Shown: positions 31,830-44,148, counted from the first letter of the stretch. The stretch: 64,000 nucleotides of DNA from Simmondsia chinensis (GCA_018398585.1 JAGTTD010000012.1:22267036-22331035), one strand, 5' to 3'. The notes: generated by a model from the letters alone, not told the origin. Translations and numbers: made by a program.

Positions 31830-33045
31830 TGATGTGTCGTATGTTTTATAATCTTTTATACCCCATTCCTATGATAATTTCGGCTATTACATGTGTGTTA
31901 TGGTATAATCTTTGTATATTTAGGCTTGGTATGTATGAGCATTGATGACTTAAAAAAGCGGTGAAGAATAGGCATAAATGGAAAAATTCACAAACTACAT
32001 TGAGAAACCTAATCACTTGTGGAAAAAGGACCCATCGGGTCAAAAATTTGAACTTACATTTTATTTAATATTCTTTGGGGGTAGCTATGATCGATCAGCC
32101 ATCACTGTGCAACCCAGCAAACTCATACGCGGGGCAGCCTTGGGGCGGCATCTCATCAGGGCATCCCAGACCTATATATAAAAGAGGGCGGGCTTATTTT
32201 TCACAATTTTTGCCTTATTTTCACGTCTCCTCCCTCCCAAGCTACAAAGAGATATCTATATTTTCACGAAGGTTGAAGTGCGAGTGGTCGCAGTACTAGA
32301 GAATCAAAGAGTCAAGTCAATATCAATCAATGGAGTCATAAATCCATAAGTTTTCCTTTTCTTCTTTTCTTTTGAATTTTTGATTTGTAAAACTCCTATG
32401 GAGCAGACTCGTAGTTTAGGGGTGAAGAACGGGTAGCCACCCAGATCCCCAATTTATGTTTTATTTATGATAATGACTTCGATTATACTACTTTTGCACT
32501 CCTCTGGGGAGTTTTATATTTTAGGATTAGCTTTTTTTTATTATGTGCTTGTAATCATTCATTGATTTCCAATTTTGTGAGTGGTCAGTTTTAAGGTTGT
32601 ACCCAACCTTGCACATAACCTTTATACAAATTAAAACTAAGTTAAAAGTGATAAAGGAATATGTTAATGCTATTAAAATAATCCACGCTATACCTAGAGT
32701 GATAAGATAGGTTATACTCTTAGACTAGTTTATTATCTTAAGCCCTAACTCAAGTATTAATTTAGAATTAGAAGTTATAGCCTAAACCCTAAAAGTCATT
32801 ATGGTTATGAAATATAATGTAAGGATGTGAGTTAGGATAACTAGAATTCATGCCCCATACTATTTCTGATTAATTGACATCCTTGATTCATTATTTTATT
32901 TCGTTAACTTAGTTAAATTTTCAATCTCAGACGAAAACACCAATTTAGATCAATTACCCGTGGATAAGAAGTATATCTGCCACCGCTACGACTTGCTCAT
33001 ACGCTTCCTCTTACGCGATTTTACATACTCATTAAAGCCACATCA
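31830..33045 (+). repeat. W 3' LTR
   Basis: Starts TGATGTGTCG and ends CCACATCA. It shares most blocks with 2016-3327. The flank CTTAT (33046-33050) pairs with CCTAT at the 5' end. Confidence 0.8.
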
Positions 33046-33050
33046 CTTAT

Positions 33051-33334
33051 TAATTCAAAATTGAGTTGAACCTAATCCACAGACCGGACGACATAGTAAG
33101 TGGTCTAGTCGATTCTCAAATGAAATGTCCACTCTTTATCAATTGTAATGTGGAATGTTTCAAATTTGATGATTAATTTAAACTTGGACTGGACTTGCCT
33201 AAAAGCCAAATTACATGAAAATGAGTATGAACTATTAATAAATCATATTTTTCATCTATTTTGATTTTAATTTGGAAATTAATTCAAATTCTAACTAGAC
33301 CAAGATGAAGACTGACAAACGACTAAATTGAGGA
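33051..33334. other. Spacer, no gene seen
   Basis: AT-rich flank of W with nothing recognised. Confidence 0.5.
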
Positions 33335-33343
33335 TTAAAGAAA

Positions 33344-33883
33344 GGAATATTTACGTTTTAGTACCCCAATATTTTTATAAATAATAAAAAGGACATTGAT
33401 GTTGTTGAATTAATAAAAAAAGGCCCCTAAGTTTTGCGGTATTAATAAAAAAAAAAAGCTCTTAAATTTTTGTTGTATCAATAAAAGGGCTCATCTTTGG
33501 CATAATGATGTCATTTTCATCCACAAAACTGACGTGACAACTGCTTTTTAAGGATACTGTAGTAAAATGAGAAAAAAAATCCTTTAATAACCACATCTTT
33601 ACACAAATTAAGTGAAAGTAGATAGTTTTACATAATATAATATCTCAAATTTTGTTGTTATAAAGTAAGGATAAGGGTATCGAAGAGATCTTTTGTCATT
33701 TTATGATAGTATTAATAAAAAAGCAGTTACAACATTAGCTCTGTTGACAGCAAATGATGTAATCACATAGGAGAAGGACCTTTATAATATGACAAAAACT
33801 TGGAGTTCTTTTTAGTAATTCGAAAATATCATGGTCCTTTTTATTATTTCTAAAAACACTAGGCACCAAAATGTAAATAACCC
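33344..33883. mobile_element. Mutator-like MITE with long inverted repeats
   Basis: 540 bp. Imperfect terminal inverted repeats extend about 85 bp (left GGAATATTTACGTTTTAGTA; inverted right GGGTTATTTACATTTTGGTG; both then share AATAATAAAAAGGAC). Flanks TTAAAGAAA (33335-33343) and TTGAAGAAA (33884-33892) form a 9-bp target duplication with one mismatch, as for Mutator-like elements. Non-coding. Confidence 0.75.
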
Positions 33884-33892
33884 TTGAAGAAA

Positions 33893-35505
33893 AGGTCAAA
33901 TAATAGTCAATCTTGAGTTTTTGATCCAAACCAGTAACACACCTTGGTACAAAGCCAATTCATTTTTTTAATAGTAGCATATATCTTGTGGATTTTAACG
34001 AGTCTAATTTATAATTTTTTCTCTCATTATTTTTTTCTTAAATTTTCCTTCCCTACCAAATAGAGGAAAGAAAATAATCGACAATGGAGTTCTATGAGTA
34101 ATAATGAATTGGTATCCTCTGTGCTCGAATTCTTGTTGAGTTCAATCCTTTAATTCAACTAAGGACTTCTTCGAGAATTGGTAAAGGATGATTCAAGTTC
34201 CAGCGAAGAGGCATTTTTAAGAGTGTTCCAGTACAATACAAGGTGGAAACAAACAAGGTGGGGAAGAGTGGAAATAAAATCCTAGCGGGAAGAAGAATTA
34301 CTGAAAACATTTCTACTAAAAAGGGTCAAGAGTAGAGGAATGTAGGAAGAAAGAGAAATATAAGAGAAACCTTTAGGAAATTTTGTAGGATATGGAAAAT
34401 AAAAGTAGCTAGGAGAGAACAGGTTAGCCAAATGGCAAATGCAAGAGAAGGATTTTTAGTGGCACAGGTTCATATCAAGGCCCACCATGGGAAATATTGA
34501 ATTGGAAAGAAAGAGAATACATTGACAACATTATGTCCACGGAGCGAGTGTGGACATTGCCTATGATTTGACATGGATGAATTGATCATAGTCAAGCAAA
34601 TCACAAAGTTAGAATAGGGGAATAAGTACAGCACTAGGCTATGGGCACAGTTGAACAGAAAAGGTTGACAAGGAATATTGCTGGGGGTCGCTTATCCTTC
34701 CTTAGTCTTTTGGAGATTCACATCAAGTTTTTGATGTTTGACTACTTCTTATGTTTCATCCGAGGATCTCTATCAGTTTGTGTCACCTTTGGTGGGTTTG
34801 GAGCTTCGTTCCGCTTCTCCTAGCTTCATCTTATCATGTTTAGGCATCTTGATTTTCTTGTGTTATCGTGTCTTCATGTCCTTTGTATTGCCAATGAAGT
34901 CTTATAGCATCTTCCGATTTATACTTTGTTTGAGATATTTCGTTATTATCCTCTTCTACTGCACCTTTTTTTTTGTGTGTTGGCTGAGACCTCGCTCATG
35001 CAAGTGCACCTGTTTTATATCGCAACTTTCGTCGCTAGTTCAAAAAAAATAACATTCTTTCATTTCATTTCCTTTCTATTTTCTTTCATCATATTTTATT
35101 TCATTCAAATTTTACTCATTCGAATCACAATCTTAGAAAATTTTCCATGAAAAATGAAGTTACGCAAAAGTACAATTTTCCAATTGTGGAAATTGACAAC
35201 AATTTTTCAATTCTTCATATTCTATTCGAAAGTTGAAAAATATTTTTAAACATTTTTCTCTCTCAGTGTATTTCCCAAATGAAGCAATGCCTCATGAACC
35301 CCATTCATTTGCCTAATTGTATATCCAATTACACGTGAATAAATTCATTAACTAATAAAAAAAATATTTATTTAATAATATTTTGATTGTTTAACTATTT
35401 CAAACGCCAATAAATACCCCCAACTTGGTTATGTAAATTGAATGCATACATTGCATTTTCTTTGCAAATGACACATTTTTCACTATTCCAAAAGTCATTT
35501 TCTTG
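33893..35505. other. 1.6 kb interval, no gene recognised
   Basis: AT-rich. A plus-strand stretch at 34640-35060 has short overlapping open frames rich in F, L and S (for example 34738-35052), but no domain, signal or splice structure supports a gene. It may be old transposon debris. Confidence 0.4.
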
Positions 35506-35513
35506 CTTCTTTA

Positions 35514-38500
35514 TAGAGGTGGCCACAGGTCCGGGCTGGCCTAGAAACCGGCTCGGACTGGCCCGTTTATGGCCCGGCCCGGTAACGGCTCTTTTGAATA
35601 GAGCCGTTGAACGGGTCTTTATTTAAAAAAAAAATTATATTTTTTTTCCTATAAATACTTAAACCTCCCTAACCCATTTCCTCACCAAATCTTCAATCCT
35701 CTCTTCTTTCTCTATACATTCATCATCTCCCATCTTCTCTAACTTTGCTAATTGCAAAAATTATGCTCTAAAGTTCGAAGTTCGTAAAGTATTTGGCTGA
35801 AGTTCGAATTTCATTGTTCTCTCATTTCGGTAATTTTAGTATCGCAATTTTATTTGATTCGCATTTTTAGCTATTTAATTTGCATTACTACTTGCATTTT
35901 ATAATTACTAATCACTTATACTAATATGGCACACAACTCTTCATCTTCCTCTGGAGCTGGTCGTGCTAGTTCTAGCTCTTCTCGGCCACCCAGAATCCCT
36001 AAAAGGAGTAGAATTGTCTTACTTGATACTGAAGAACGAGCTTTTATACAACCAGACCCAACACCCCCTTACACTGATGATAGCATAGATTATAACTTTT
36101 CACAACAACAAGATTATCATGAGTTAGGTGGTGTTGGGGTTGGAGACTCACAAACTGATGAGGAACCCACCCCCACCACCGAAGCCCAGCCTGAAACTAG
36201 TACTGGTGCTAGCAGGCGTACAACTAGTGGGGCATGGAAGCACTTTACCCTTAATAAGACAACTAATAAAGCAACTTGTAAATTATGTGACCCACCTAAG
36301 GATTTTAGTCATCAACCTGGCAGTGGGACGTGCACATTAAACAAACATATACTTAGATGCCACCCCGAGCAATACCCAGAAAAGAGCCAACAACGTCTCG
36401 TACAGCAAGTGACCGGTGCACTTGCTAATTTTAGGTTCTCTCAAGAGAGCAACCGAAAGGGGCTAGCTAAATATATAATTTTGAGTGAAAGGTCATTTAA
36501 TACCGGCGAAGAAACAAATTTCGTCAACTACCTCCAACGAAATGTGAACCCCGCCATTGTAAGGATTCCTCAGAACACCGTAAAGCGAGACGCTTTTACG
36601 TTGTACCACGGGATAAAAGCTGGGGTCTTCACACATTTTGCACAGAACACGAGCATGTTCTCGTTGATGTCGGACGTATGGACGTCGAAACCCGGCCAAC
36701 CTTATATGTGCATAATGGCACACTGGACCGATGAATCCTTCATCATCCAAAAGAAGATAATTCATTTTGGACTTTTAGATTGCCCCCACAATGCCGAGGT
36801 AATTACGGATGTGATTATGTCGGCAGTCCGTGACTGGGGCATAGAGCGACGTATCTTCAGTATTACGTTCGACAATACTACCAATAACACTGCAGCCGTT
36901 ACACATTTAATTAGGCAAATGAGACCCATGTTAGGTGGGAAGTGTTTCCATATTCGTTGTATTTATCACATTTTGCATTTAATGGTAATGGATGGTTTAG
37001 ATCTTATAAAAGCATCCCTTACCACCTTAAGATCCGTAATAATATCTGTTAAATCATCCAACACTAGAAAAAGAAAATTTTAAAATTTATGTAGGTTGCA
37101 TAACATAGAATATAAACAATTTAAATTAGACTCCCAAACTAGATGGTCGTCTACGGTAGAAATGTTAGAGCGCATTCTACCATACAAAGACGTTCTAATG
37201 GAATACACTCAGGAAAATCCTGCAGAATTGAGCGATTACAACCTGGCCGGTATAAATTGGGAGACAATAGATCAAATTTGTAACTTTTTTAGCATATTTA
37301 AAGAGGAAACGACATTTTTTTTTCTGGTTGCTATTATCCGACCATGCCTCAAGCAATATCAAGATTGCTTGATATTGTCAATTGGATGGTGGGTAATGAA
37401 TCCAACCCCGTTTTGTTCGCATCCATTCAGGCAATGAAAGGAAAGTTTACCAAATATTATTCTGAACTACCTCTTACATATTGCTTGGCAACTATTTTAG
37501 ACCCTCGTTGTAAACGCGGGGGTTTCAACTTGTTTTGCCAATATTTTTTTAAGTATTTGCATCCTACTCTTAATATCGACATTTTTATTGCCGATGTCGA
37601 TAACGACTTGCCTAGTTTATTTTCTCAATATTCACGTCAATTAGCGTCCAATAATCCTAGTACTGCTGCAGTAGGATCTTCCACATCCAGTAGAAGTAGT
37701 TCACACACGTCATATTCATGGAAGCTGTTGGAGCAATTTACGCCCACAGTAGCCCCCATGTCATGTGACGAGCTAGATTATTATTTGCGGACACTGATGG
37801 TCCATATTTTCGGGCCGCCGACCAACCCGCATTTTGACCTTTTACAATGGTGGAACACAAACCAAACCCAGTATTCCGTGCTTTCCACCATGGCACGTGA
37901 TATACTAAGTTGTCCGGTGTCTTCAGTAGCATTGGTGTGTGCTTTCAGTCTTGGTGGCAGGTTGCTTGGAACGAAGAGGGCGAAGCTATCGCCGTCAAGC
38001 TTGGAGATGTCCGTGTGCTTGAAGGATTGGCTACTAGCAAAAGCAAGAGATCAACAGAGAATGAAGCTGGATTCATCGAGCGATGAAGAAGATGACCGTA
38101 CAACTGATACCTCAAATGATGGCCTAGATACCCCCCAAGGTGACTGATATCAACACTTTTGTATATCAATTATTTACTTTTAAATATTTACGTCAAAAGA
38201 CGACCGCACCCCCCATATGTCAAACTTTATGTTTTTTGATAAACAAATTTGTACTTTTAAATATTAGGCCTCAACTGCGTTGTATTTGTACTTGTATTTG
38301 TTACGTTATTTATATACCATTATTTTTTTTGATAAGATACTTACCATTACTTATTGTATATTTTATTTTATTACATATATTTAATATTATTTTTTTTGAA
38401 CATGTATATTTAGTATTATTAGTGCTTGAAAAAAATATATATTTGTATCTCATATTATTTATCAATGAATTACAATAATTTCAGTACAAAATGACTTTGT

Positions 38501-38573
38501 ATTATTTAAAATTTTTTTTCTTTAAAAAGGCGGGCCCGTACGCCCGGCCCAGCCCGCCCGTTGGCCACCTCTA
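35514..38573 (+). mobile_element. hAT transposon copy 2
   Basis: 3060 bp, same family as 20887-24064, opposite orientation. Terminal repeats TAGAGGTGGCCA at both ends; 8-bp target duplication CTTCTTTA (35506-35513) and CTTCTCTA (38574-38581), one mismatch. GC-rich GGCCCGGCCC arrays lie just inside each end. Confidence 0.95.
35926..38147 (+). pseudogene. hAT transposase, copy 2
   Basis: Begins at ATG 35926 with the serine-rich leader. The BED zinc finger is intact (CKLCD, then a C/H pair near 36330-36365). Catalytic aspartates are in SDVWTS (~36670) and ITFDNTTNN (~36870). TAA at 37081 interrupts the frame after RKRKF. The T-run at 37315-37323 (9 T) shifts the frame again; the C-terminal part is open from 37344. 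The dimerisation domain is intact except that the catalytic glutamate motif reads VALVCAFS where copy 1 reads IASECAFS, so the glutamate is valine (~37933). The C-terminus ends in an acidic tail (SSSDEEDDRTTDTS). Confidence 0.9.
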
Positions 38574-38581
38574 CTTCTCTA

Positions 38582-39029
38582 CATAAATAATTTTGGCCAA
38601 ATTTTCACTATTCCAAAAGGCATTTGTACTTGAACAAATATTAAAAATTTCACAGATTGGATATCCTCATATAATTGATTTCTAGATTGGTTGCCTAAAT
38701 AATTTTGGCCAAATTTTCCAATTTTCGAATTCTATTTATGTATATAATTTATTATCCAAAAATGAGAAAAATAATATAAAATATTAAAGAAAAAACTCCA
38801 ACTTAATACATTTTCAGTTTTCATACTAATTTATTATCATTTATTAACGGTGTTGTTATTAGTAAAGTAAAGCTTGTTATTGTCCAAATAATAATGTGAA
38901 TTATAGTGAACAATACCTATAGTTTATAATGAAGTTTTTCTAATATTAACATTTTTGTGTTAACTTTTTTAAATTGTGTTTTACTCATGGAAAAGGGAAA
39001 ACAAAAACAAGTGATGAAACTAAAAATTA
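38582..39029. other. AT-rich spacer, no gene seen
   Basis: Repeats of AATAATTTTGGCCAAATTTT occur at ~38586 and ~38697. A short copy of the sequence left of the hAT element (CACTATTCCAAAAG) recurs at 38608. No coding signal. Confidence 0.5.
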
Positions 39030-39414
39030 GGTTTATTTACGCCAAAGGTCTCTATACTTTGTTCATTGTATCAATTTACTCCTTGTACTTTTAATTGTGT
39101 CAATTTAGTGTTTGTACAATTCAAAATGTGTCAATTTGGTCCTCAGAGAAAATTTTGTGTTAAGTTTTTAATGAAATTTTTAATGGTTGGCCACGTATTG
39201 GGTTAAATTGAGTAAACGGATGAATTTATAATAAGTTACTTGCATCTAACATAATTTTGCCATTCAAAATTACGTCATTAACTTAACTTAAATTTGACCA
39301 AAGGACTAAACTGACATATTTGAATTATTCTGGGACTAAATTGACACAATTAAAAGTACAAAGACCAAATTGACACAATAGGCAAAGTACAGGGACCTTT
39401 AGCGTAAATAACCC
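39030..39414. mobile_element. MITE with long inverted repeats (Mutator-like ends)
   Basis: 385 bp. Ends GGTTTATTTACGCCAAAGGT and inverted GGGTTATTTACGCTAAAGGT continue as inverted repeats through TGTCAATTTRGT blocks for about 100 bp. The terminal GGNTTATTTACG resembles the element at 33344. No clear target duplication was found. Confidence 0.65.
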
Positions 39415-39832
39415 TTTTTTATGTTACATATGGTTGACCATTACACAGTTTGATTAGGCCCAGATCTTTATTTTGCATGCCTATTTTCAATGATATATTG
39501 ACAACTTCTTCTCCCCCTTTTTGCTATACATATGTGTGTATGTGTAATTTATGAACTATGGACGAAGTAAAGGAAGCTTTCATTTCTATATCTGTTATAT
39601 CTTGTATTTATTTTATAACATGTTATTAGCACGAAGATTTAACCAATTGAAGAACTTTAAGTCTTTTGACCCTACACAAGATCATGGAAATCAATATGTG
39701 ATTGATTAACAATAGCACAACACATGCCCATTTTCCATGATAGAAAATATTACACACAATTAAAATAAGCTGAAATTAATTTCAATACAATATCTGCTTC
39801 TACCGGTCTAATCGAAGGCTCCGGAAGAGAAC

Positions 39833-40840
39833 GTGTTATGTTGCCAAATAGAACTAAACTTTATATTAATGGTCCTCATTGATGCTTCTACTAGATGGTC
39901 TCATGTTTCCTTATTGTCCACTCATAATGTTGCATTTGCTAGATTTCTTGCCCAAATAATAACATTACAAGCACATTTTCCCGACTATCCAATACGGACG
40001 ATTCATCTTGATAATGCTGGTAAATTTACTTTCCTATTATTGTATGAATATTGCATGTCAATTGGGGTGAGTGTGGAGCATCATGTTGTCCACACTCATA
40101 CTCAAAATGGGTTAGCTGAAGCCTTCATTAAGTGTCTTCAATAAATTGCTAGACCCATGCTTACAAAGTCCAAATTACCTGCATGTGCTTGAGGACATGC
40201 GATAGTATATGCTACTTCTTTAATTCACATCACACAAAGTGCATACCACAAGTATTCCCCGTTGCAATTGGTTTTTCACCAACAACCAAATATTTCTTTG
40301 AATTTTAATTGTGTTGTTTATGTTCCTATTGCCCCTCCACAATGTAATAAGATGGGAGCTCAATGTAGCCTAGGTGTTTATATTGGTTTGACCCCCCATG
40401 AATTATTAGATATCTTTAACCTACTATAGGTGATCTTTTTAGAGGCTATTTTTAGATTATATCTTTGATGAGTCAGTTTTCCCTTCGTTAGGGGAAGATC
40501 AAAAACCAATTTATACAACCTCGTGAAATTAGTTAGAATGTGTTGGAGCTATCTCATCTTGATCCTCATACTAGTCAATTAGAACTTGAAATGCAAAGAA
40601 TTATTCATTTGCAGAATGTTGCAAGTCAATTGTCTGATGTCTTCACTGATGCTTACAGAGTAGCAAGATCCCATGTACCAGTTGTAAATATACTTTCCCA
40701 AATTACAAGCCCTACAGGAAAATCGATTAGGACAATAGCAAATGAATCTAAACCACCCAAGAAATGTGTTAGACCTATTGATGCAAAGGACTCAATCCCC
40801 ATAAAGATAAAAGGAAAAGAACAATGCCCTCTATAAAATA
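39833..40840 (+). pseudogene. C1 copia integrase
   Basis: Open piece 39833-40144 carries the copia integrase core: LIDASTRWSHVSLLS with the first aspartate, IRTIHLDNAGKF with the second, and NGLAEAFIK with the glutamate. Stops follow at 40142 and later. A further piece (40540-40836) matches the integrase-RT linker (LQNVASQLSDVFTD). About 40 kb-scale context gives no partner for the missing gag. Confidence 0.85.
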
Positions 40841-40959
40841 TTAGTGCTACTGAAAGGGTTGTTAATTCTGAAGAGGTCATCACACCTAAAAAAAACTATT
40901 ACTTCTAAAGAGATTATACCAAAGTAAACAAGAAACTGCAAATCAACAATCTCATATTA

Positions 40960-41720
40960 ATGAGCAATTAACCCCTAAAGTGGTCTTGGTATCGAAAAAT
41001 TATGAGATGTCTAATACCAAAAGACATATGGGATAGAAATCCAATTAATGTTGATTGTTTGCTTGCATATGCAGTTGCCCTTGAAATTCTGAATGAAGAA
41101 GAATCTGAACCCCAAACAATTGAAGAATGTCGACATAGAACTGATTGGCCGAAATAGAAAAATGCCATACAAAACGAGTTCATGTAGTCTAGACCCTTGA
41201 AAGTATTAAACCCGTAGGATATAAATGGGCATTTGTGCGCCAGCGTAATGAACAAAATAAAGTCGTAAGATATAAAGCATGACTTGTAGCACAAGATTTC
41301 TCATAGAGACCTAGCATTGATTATCATGAGACATACTCGCCTGTCATGGATAGTATCACATTCATATGTTTAATCGGCTTTGTAGTTTCAGAAGGTCTCG
41401 ATATACGTATCATGGATGTCATGACAATGTAATTATATAGATCACTGAATAGTGACATATATATGAAAATCCCTAAAAGATTAAAATGCTTGAAGCATTA
41501 ACTTCAAAACCCCAAGACTTATATTCTATCAAACTTTAAGATCCCAGTACGGTTTGAAACAATATGAGCGCTTGTAGTACAATCGCTTTAGTAAACACTT
41601 ACTGAAAGAAGGATATTAAAATAATCCCATTTGCCCATGCGTATTTATAAAAAATACAAGATGTAAATTCACCTTGCAGTATATGTTGATGATTTGAACA
41701 TTATTGGCACTCCAGAAGAG
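40960..41720 (+). pseudogene. C1 copia reverse transcriptase, N-terminal part
   Basis: Degenerate RT: an EESEPQTIEECR segment (~41100), IDYHETYSPVMD (~41320), and the catalytic YVDDLNIIGT (~41682-41711). Many stops. The RTE LINE fragment inserts 10-20 bp after the catalytic motif, and the interrupted reading resumes at 42271. Confidence 0.8.
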
Positions 41721-42264
41721 GCGAACAGCCCCATACTACGCTAGGGAGGAGAGGGAGAGGTACGCCTAAGAAGAGATGGATGAAGACAATTTGACAAGAC
41801 CTACCCACCTAAACTTACGGGAAGAGATGGCCTTAGATAGAGTGGGGTGGAGGGCTAGCATAGGGGTAGCTGATGTAACGGCTTAAAGTAGTTCTTCTTT
41901 TATGGTTGGCACTAGTATTTCTAGGTGTCTTAACTTCCTCTTTTGGTGCAGGTATTACATCTTTTATTTGTTTATAGGTGCACTTGCACACTTGTACACT
42001 TGCAGGCCTGCAGTGATCTTTCTTGAGTTTGGCTTCGTATTGCTTGGCTTGTATTTTGTTTGATTCTAATTTTATGTTGCTCTCATACTTTCAGGCTATA
42101 TGTTTCCATGACGACACGCTCTTCAGGTAGAGGGTCCTTGGAAAACACCCTCTCTTCAGGGTAGCATTTTAAAGGGGGAAGGCTGCGTACCTCCCCCCTT
42201 CCCCCCACCCTACTTTTGCCGGAGCCTTCGTGGCACTGACACTATTGTTGTTGTTGTTGTTGTG
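41721..42264 (+). mobile_element. 5'-truncated RTE LINE
   Basis: The last ~60 codons of the RTE ORF2 (RRGRGRPKKRWMKTIRQDL, then WRASIGVA) are followed by a 3' UTR with the TTGTTGTTGTTG tail. The flanks TTGGCACTCCAGAAGAG (to 41720) and TTGGCACTTCAGAAGAG (to 42284) are a target duplication of about 17 bp with one mismatch. It matches the end of the LINE at 47400-51581, so the same family produced both. Confidence 0.9.
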
Positions 42265-42270
42265 TTGTTG

Positions 42271-43730
42271 GCACTTCAGAAGAGATCTAAAATCGAGTAT
42301 TTGAAAGGCGAGTTCGAGATAAAGGATTTTGGAAAAATAAAATTTGCTTTGGTATTCCAATTTAGTATTTATCAAATGAGATCCTTATTCATCAATCATC
42401 ATGTATGGGGAAGGTATTGTCACAATTTTATATGGATAAAACTTATCAATCCAATTCCCCTATGACAGCTCAATCACTTGATGTGAATAAGAACCCTCTT
42501 TTCCCATGAGAAAACGATGAAGATGTCCTTAGCCCCAAAGTACCATATCTTAGTGCGATTGTCATACTCATATATCTTGGTAATTGTACTAGACCTAATA
42601 TCACATTTTTTGTTAATTTGCTTGCTGGAGACAATGCTGCACCCACTCAATGACACTGGAAAAGGGATAAAACATATTCTATGCTATCTTCATGGTACAT
42701 CTTTGTTAGGATATTATTTATCACATAATTAATGTTGATTTGATTTGATTTAGATTTGATTTCGAGATATTTGATATGATTTAGTCACCTAATCCAATTG
42801 AGATTTGAGTGCGATTATAATTGGGTAACTCAATTATAAATAGGGGTAAATGGTTGTTATTTGAGAGAGTTGAAGAAAAGAGAGGAAAAATGAAGAGAAT
42901 AAAGGGTTTAGTAAAGGGGTGCCCAGAGGCGCACTCGGGTAGGGGGAGATTGAAAAGTGTTTAATCGAGTGCTGCCAATAGTTTTGTAGCTTTGTCTATC
43001 CCAAGCTACGCTGTCAGAGGGTCGATGGTTCACCGTGCATAAGCTATACTTTGAGAGAGCTAGCGACTCACCGTGTAGCAATTACACTTTGAGAGGGTCG
43101 GTGACTTATTATGCAACAGACAAATTGATGTTGATGATTGCATATGACGTTTGGGGTATAATTAGATATTGTAATTCTTAAATTTCATTGGGGATAAGGC
43201 ACCCGTTTTTGTCCCATGGTTTTTCTCTCTATTTGAGAGGGTTTCCAAGTAAATTATGGTGTGTTGTTTTTGGTGACTTTCAATGATTTTTGCTTCCTTG
43301 GTGCTTGATTGTGTGATTTTTCCCAATGATTTTATATGGGATTCTTTTACCCAAAAATAAGTAAATCTGAGCTAATAGATATGTGGATGCTGGGCATCTT
43401 TATGATCCACACAAATTCAGATCTCAAACTGGCTATGTTATCACTTACGATGATATTGTTATTTTTGGCGTTCAATGAAACAAACCATGGCAACTACTTT
43501 ATCGAATCACTATGAAATCCTTGGAATTCTTGAAGCAAGTCGAGAATGTATATGGTTAAGTTCTATTATTCAACACACAAAGGAGTCAAAGATAACGCAA
43601 CATGCATTGCTCAGATTTAAGGAGGATATATCAATGGCGATAAAACCAAGCATATCTTACCTAAATTCTTTTACACTCATGCACTTCAGAAAATGATCAT
43701 ATCAATGTGGGTAAGGTTTGATCAAATGTT
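42271..43730 (+). pseudogene. C1 copia RT end and RNase H, interrupted
   Basis: Resumes with EYLKGEFEIKDFGKIKFAL, then a LGYYLSHN stretch to ~42734. After an insert, RNase H returns at ~43340 (PKISKSELI; a shifted frame matches the ADAGYLSDPH-type motif around 43385) and runs to VNIEDLFTKH (~43725), the typical copia C-terminus. All frames are broken. Confidence 0.75.
42735..43335 (+). mobile_element. ~600-bp insertion in C1, possible solo LTR
   Basis: It starts TGTTGATTTGATTTG, has a TATA-like AATTATAAATAGG (~42832) and a purine-rich leader (GAGAGAGTTGAAGAAAAG), and includes three copies of a GAGAGGGTCGRTGRYTCACCGTG-like unit (43014-43110). LTR-like promoter layout, but the edges and target duplication were not confirmed. 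Confidence 0.4.
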
Positions 43731-44148
43731 AACATAGAAGATTTATTTACAAAGCATTGCCAACTACACTCTTCAAAAAGCATGTTTTCAATATTGTAAT
43801 GTGTTAGCTTATATCCGGTGTGATCTTGAAATTTTGTACTCATGAGAATACTACAAATATTGTACTTATTTTTTCTAGCTAAGTTTTTATTTCACTAGGT
43901 TTTTCTTAGTAAAGTTTTTAATGAGATATATTTATAATATACAGTTGACAAAGAGAAAGTGTTACATATAATTGACCAATAAACAGTGGAAATAAGGTCT
44001 AAATCTTTGTTTTGAGTGTTCATTTTTATTGATATATTTACAACTTCTATTTCCTTTTCACTATATATATATAATTGATAAAGTATGGACGACGTAAAAA
44101 AGAAAACTTTTAATTCCACCTCTTGTATCCTGCATTCATTTTATAACA

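Larger units (their letters stand above)
2016..33045 (+). mobile_element. Element W: gypsy-type gag-protease element expanded by nesting
   Basis: Two related LTRs in the same orientation lie at 2016-3327 and 31830-33045. They are flanked by CCTAT (2011-2015) and CTTAT (33046-33050), a 5-bp target duplication with one mismatch. Between the insertions the internal pieces follow in correct order: tRNA-Asp primer site, gag (3606-4760, 14370-14581), protease end (18713-18830), a long 3' non-coding region (18830-20149, 25691-25858, 31373-31829), then a polypurine tract. Colinearity of the 3' pieces was checked against the relative Z, which carries the same sequence uninterrupted. No RT, RNase H or integrase was found. 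It is very old: the LTRs are strongly diverged and gag is riddled with stops. Confidence 0.75.
39422..44148 (+). mobile_element. Copia element C1, gag-less and decayed
   Basis: Short LTRs at 39422-39620 (199 bp) and 43960-44148 (189 bp), starting TGTTACATAT and ending TTATAACA. A degenerate tRNA-Met primer site follows the first LTR and a purine tract (GACAAAGAGAAAG) precedes the second. Integrase, RT and RNase H remnants lie between; gag and protease are missing. It contains an RTE LINE fragment (41721-42264) and a ~600-bp insertion (~42735-43335). No matching target duplication is evident (TTTTA versus AATTA). Confidence 0.85.

Noticed and set aside
34641..35150. Membrane-like F/L-rich frames
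   Set aside because: Short, overlapping, in an AT-rich region, with no conserved domain or splice support.
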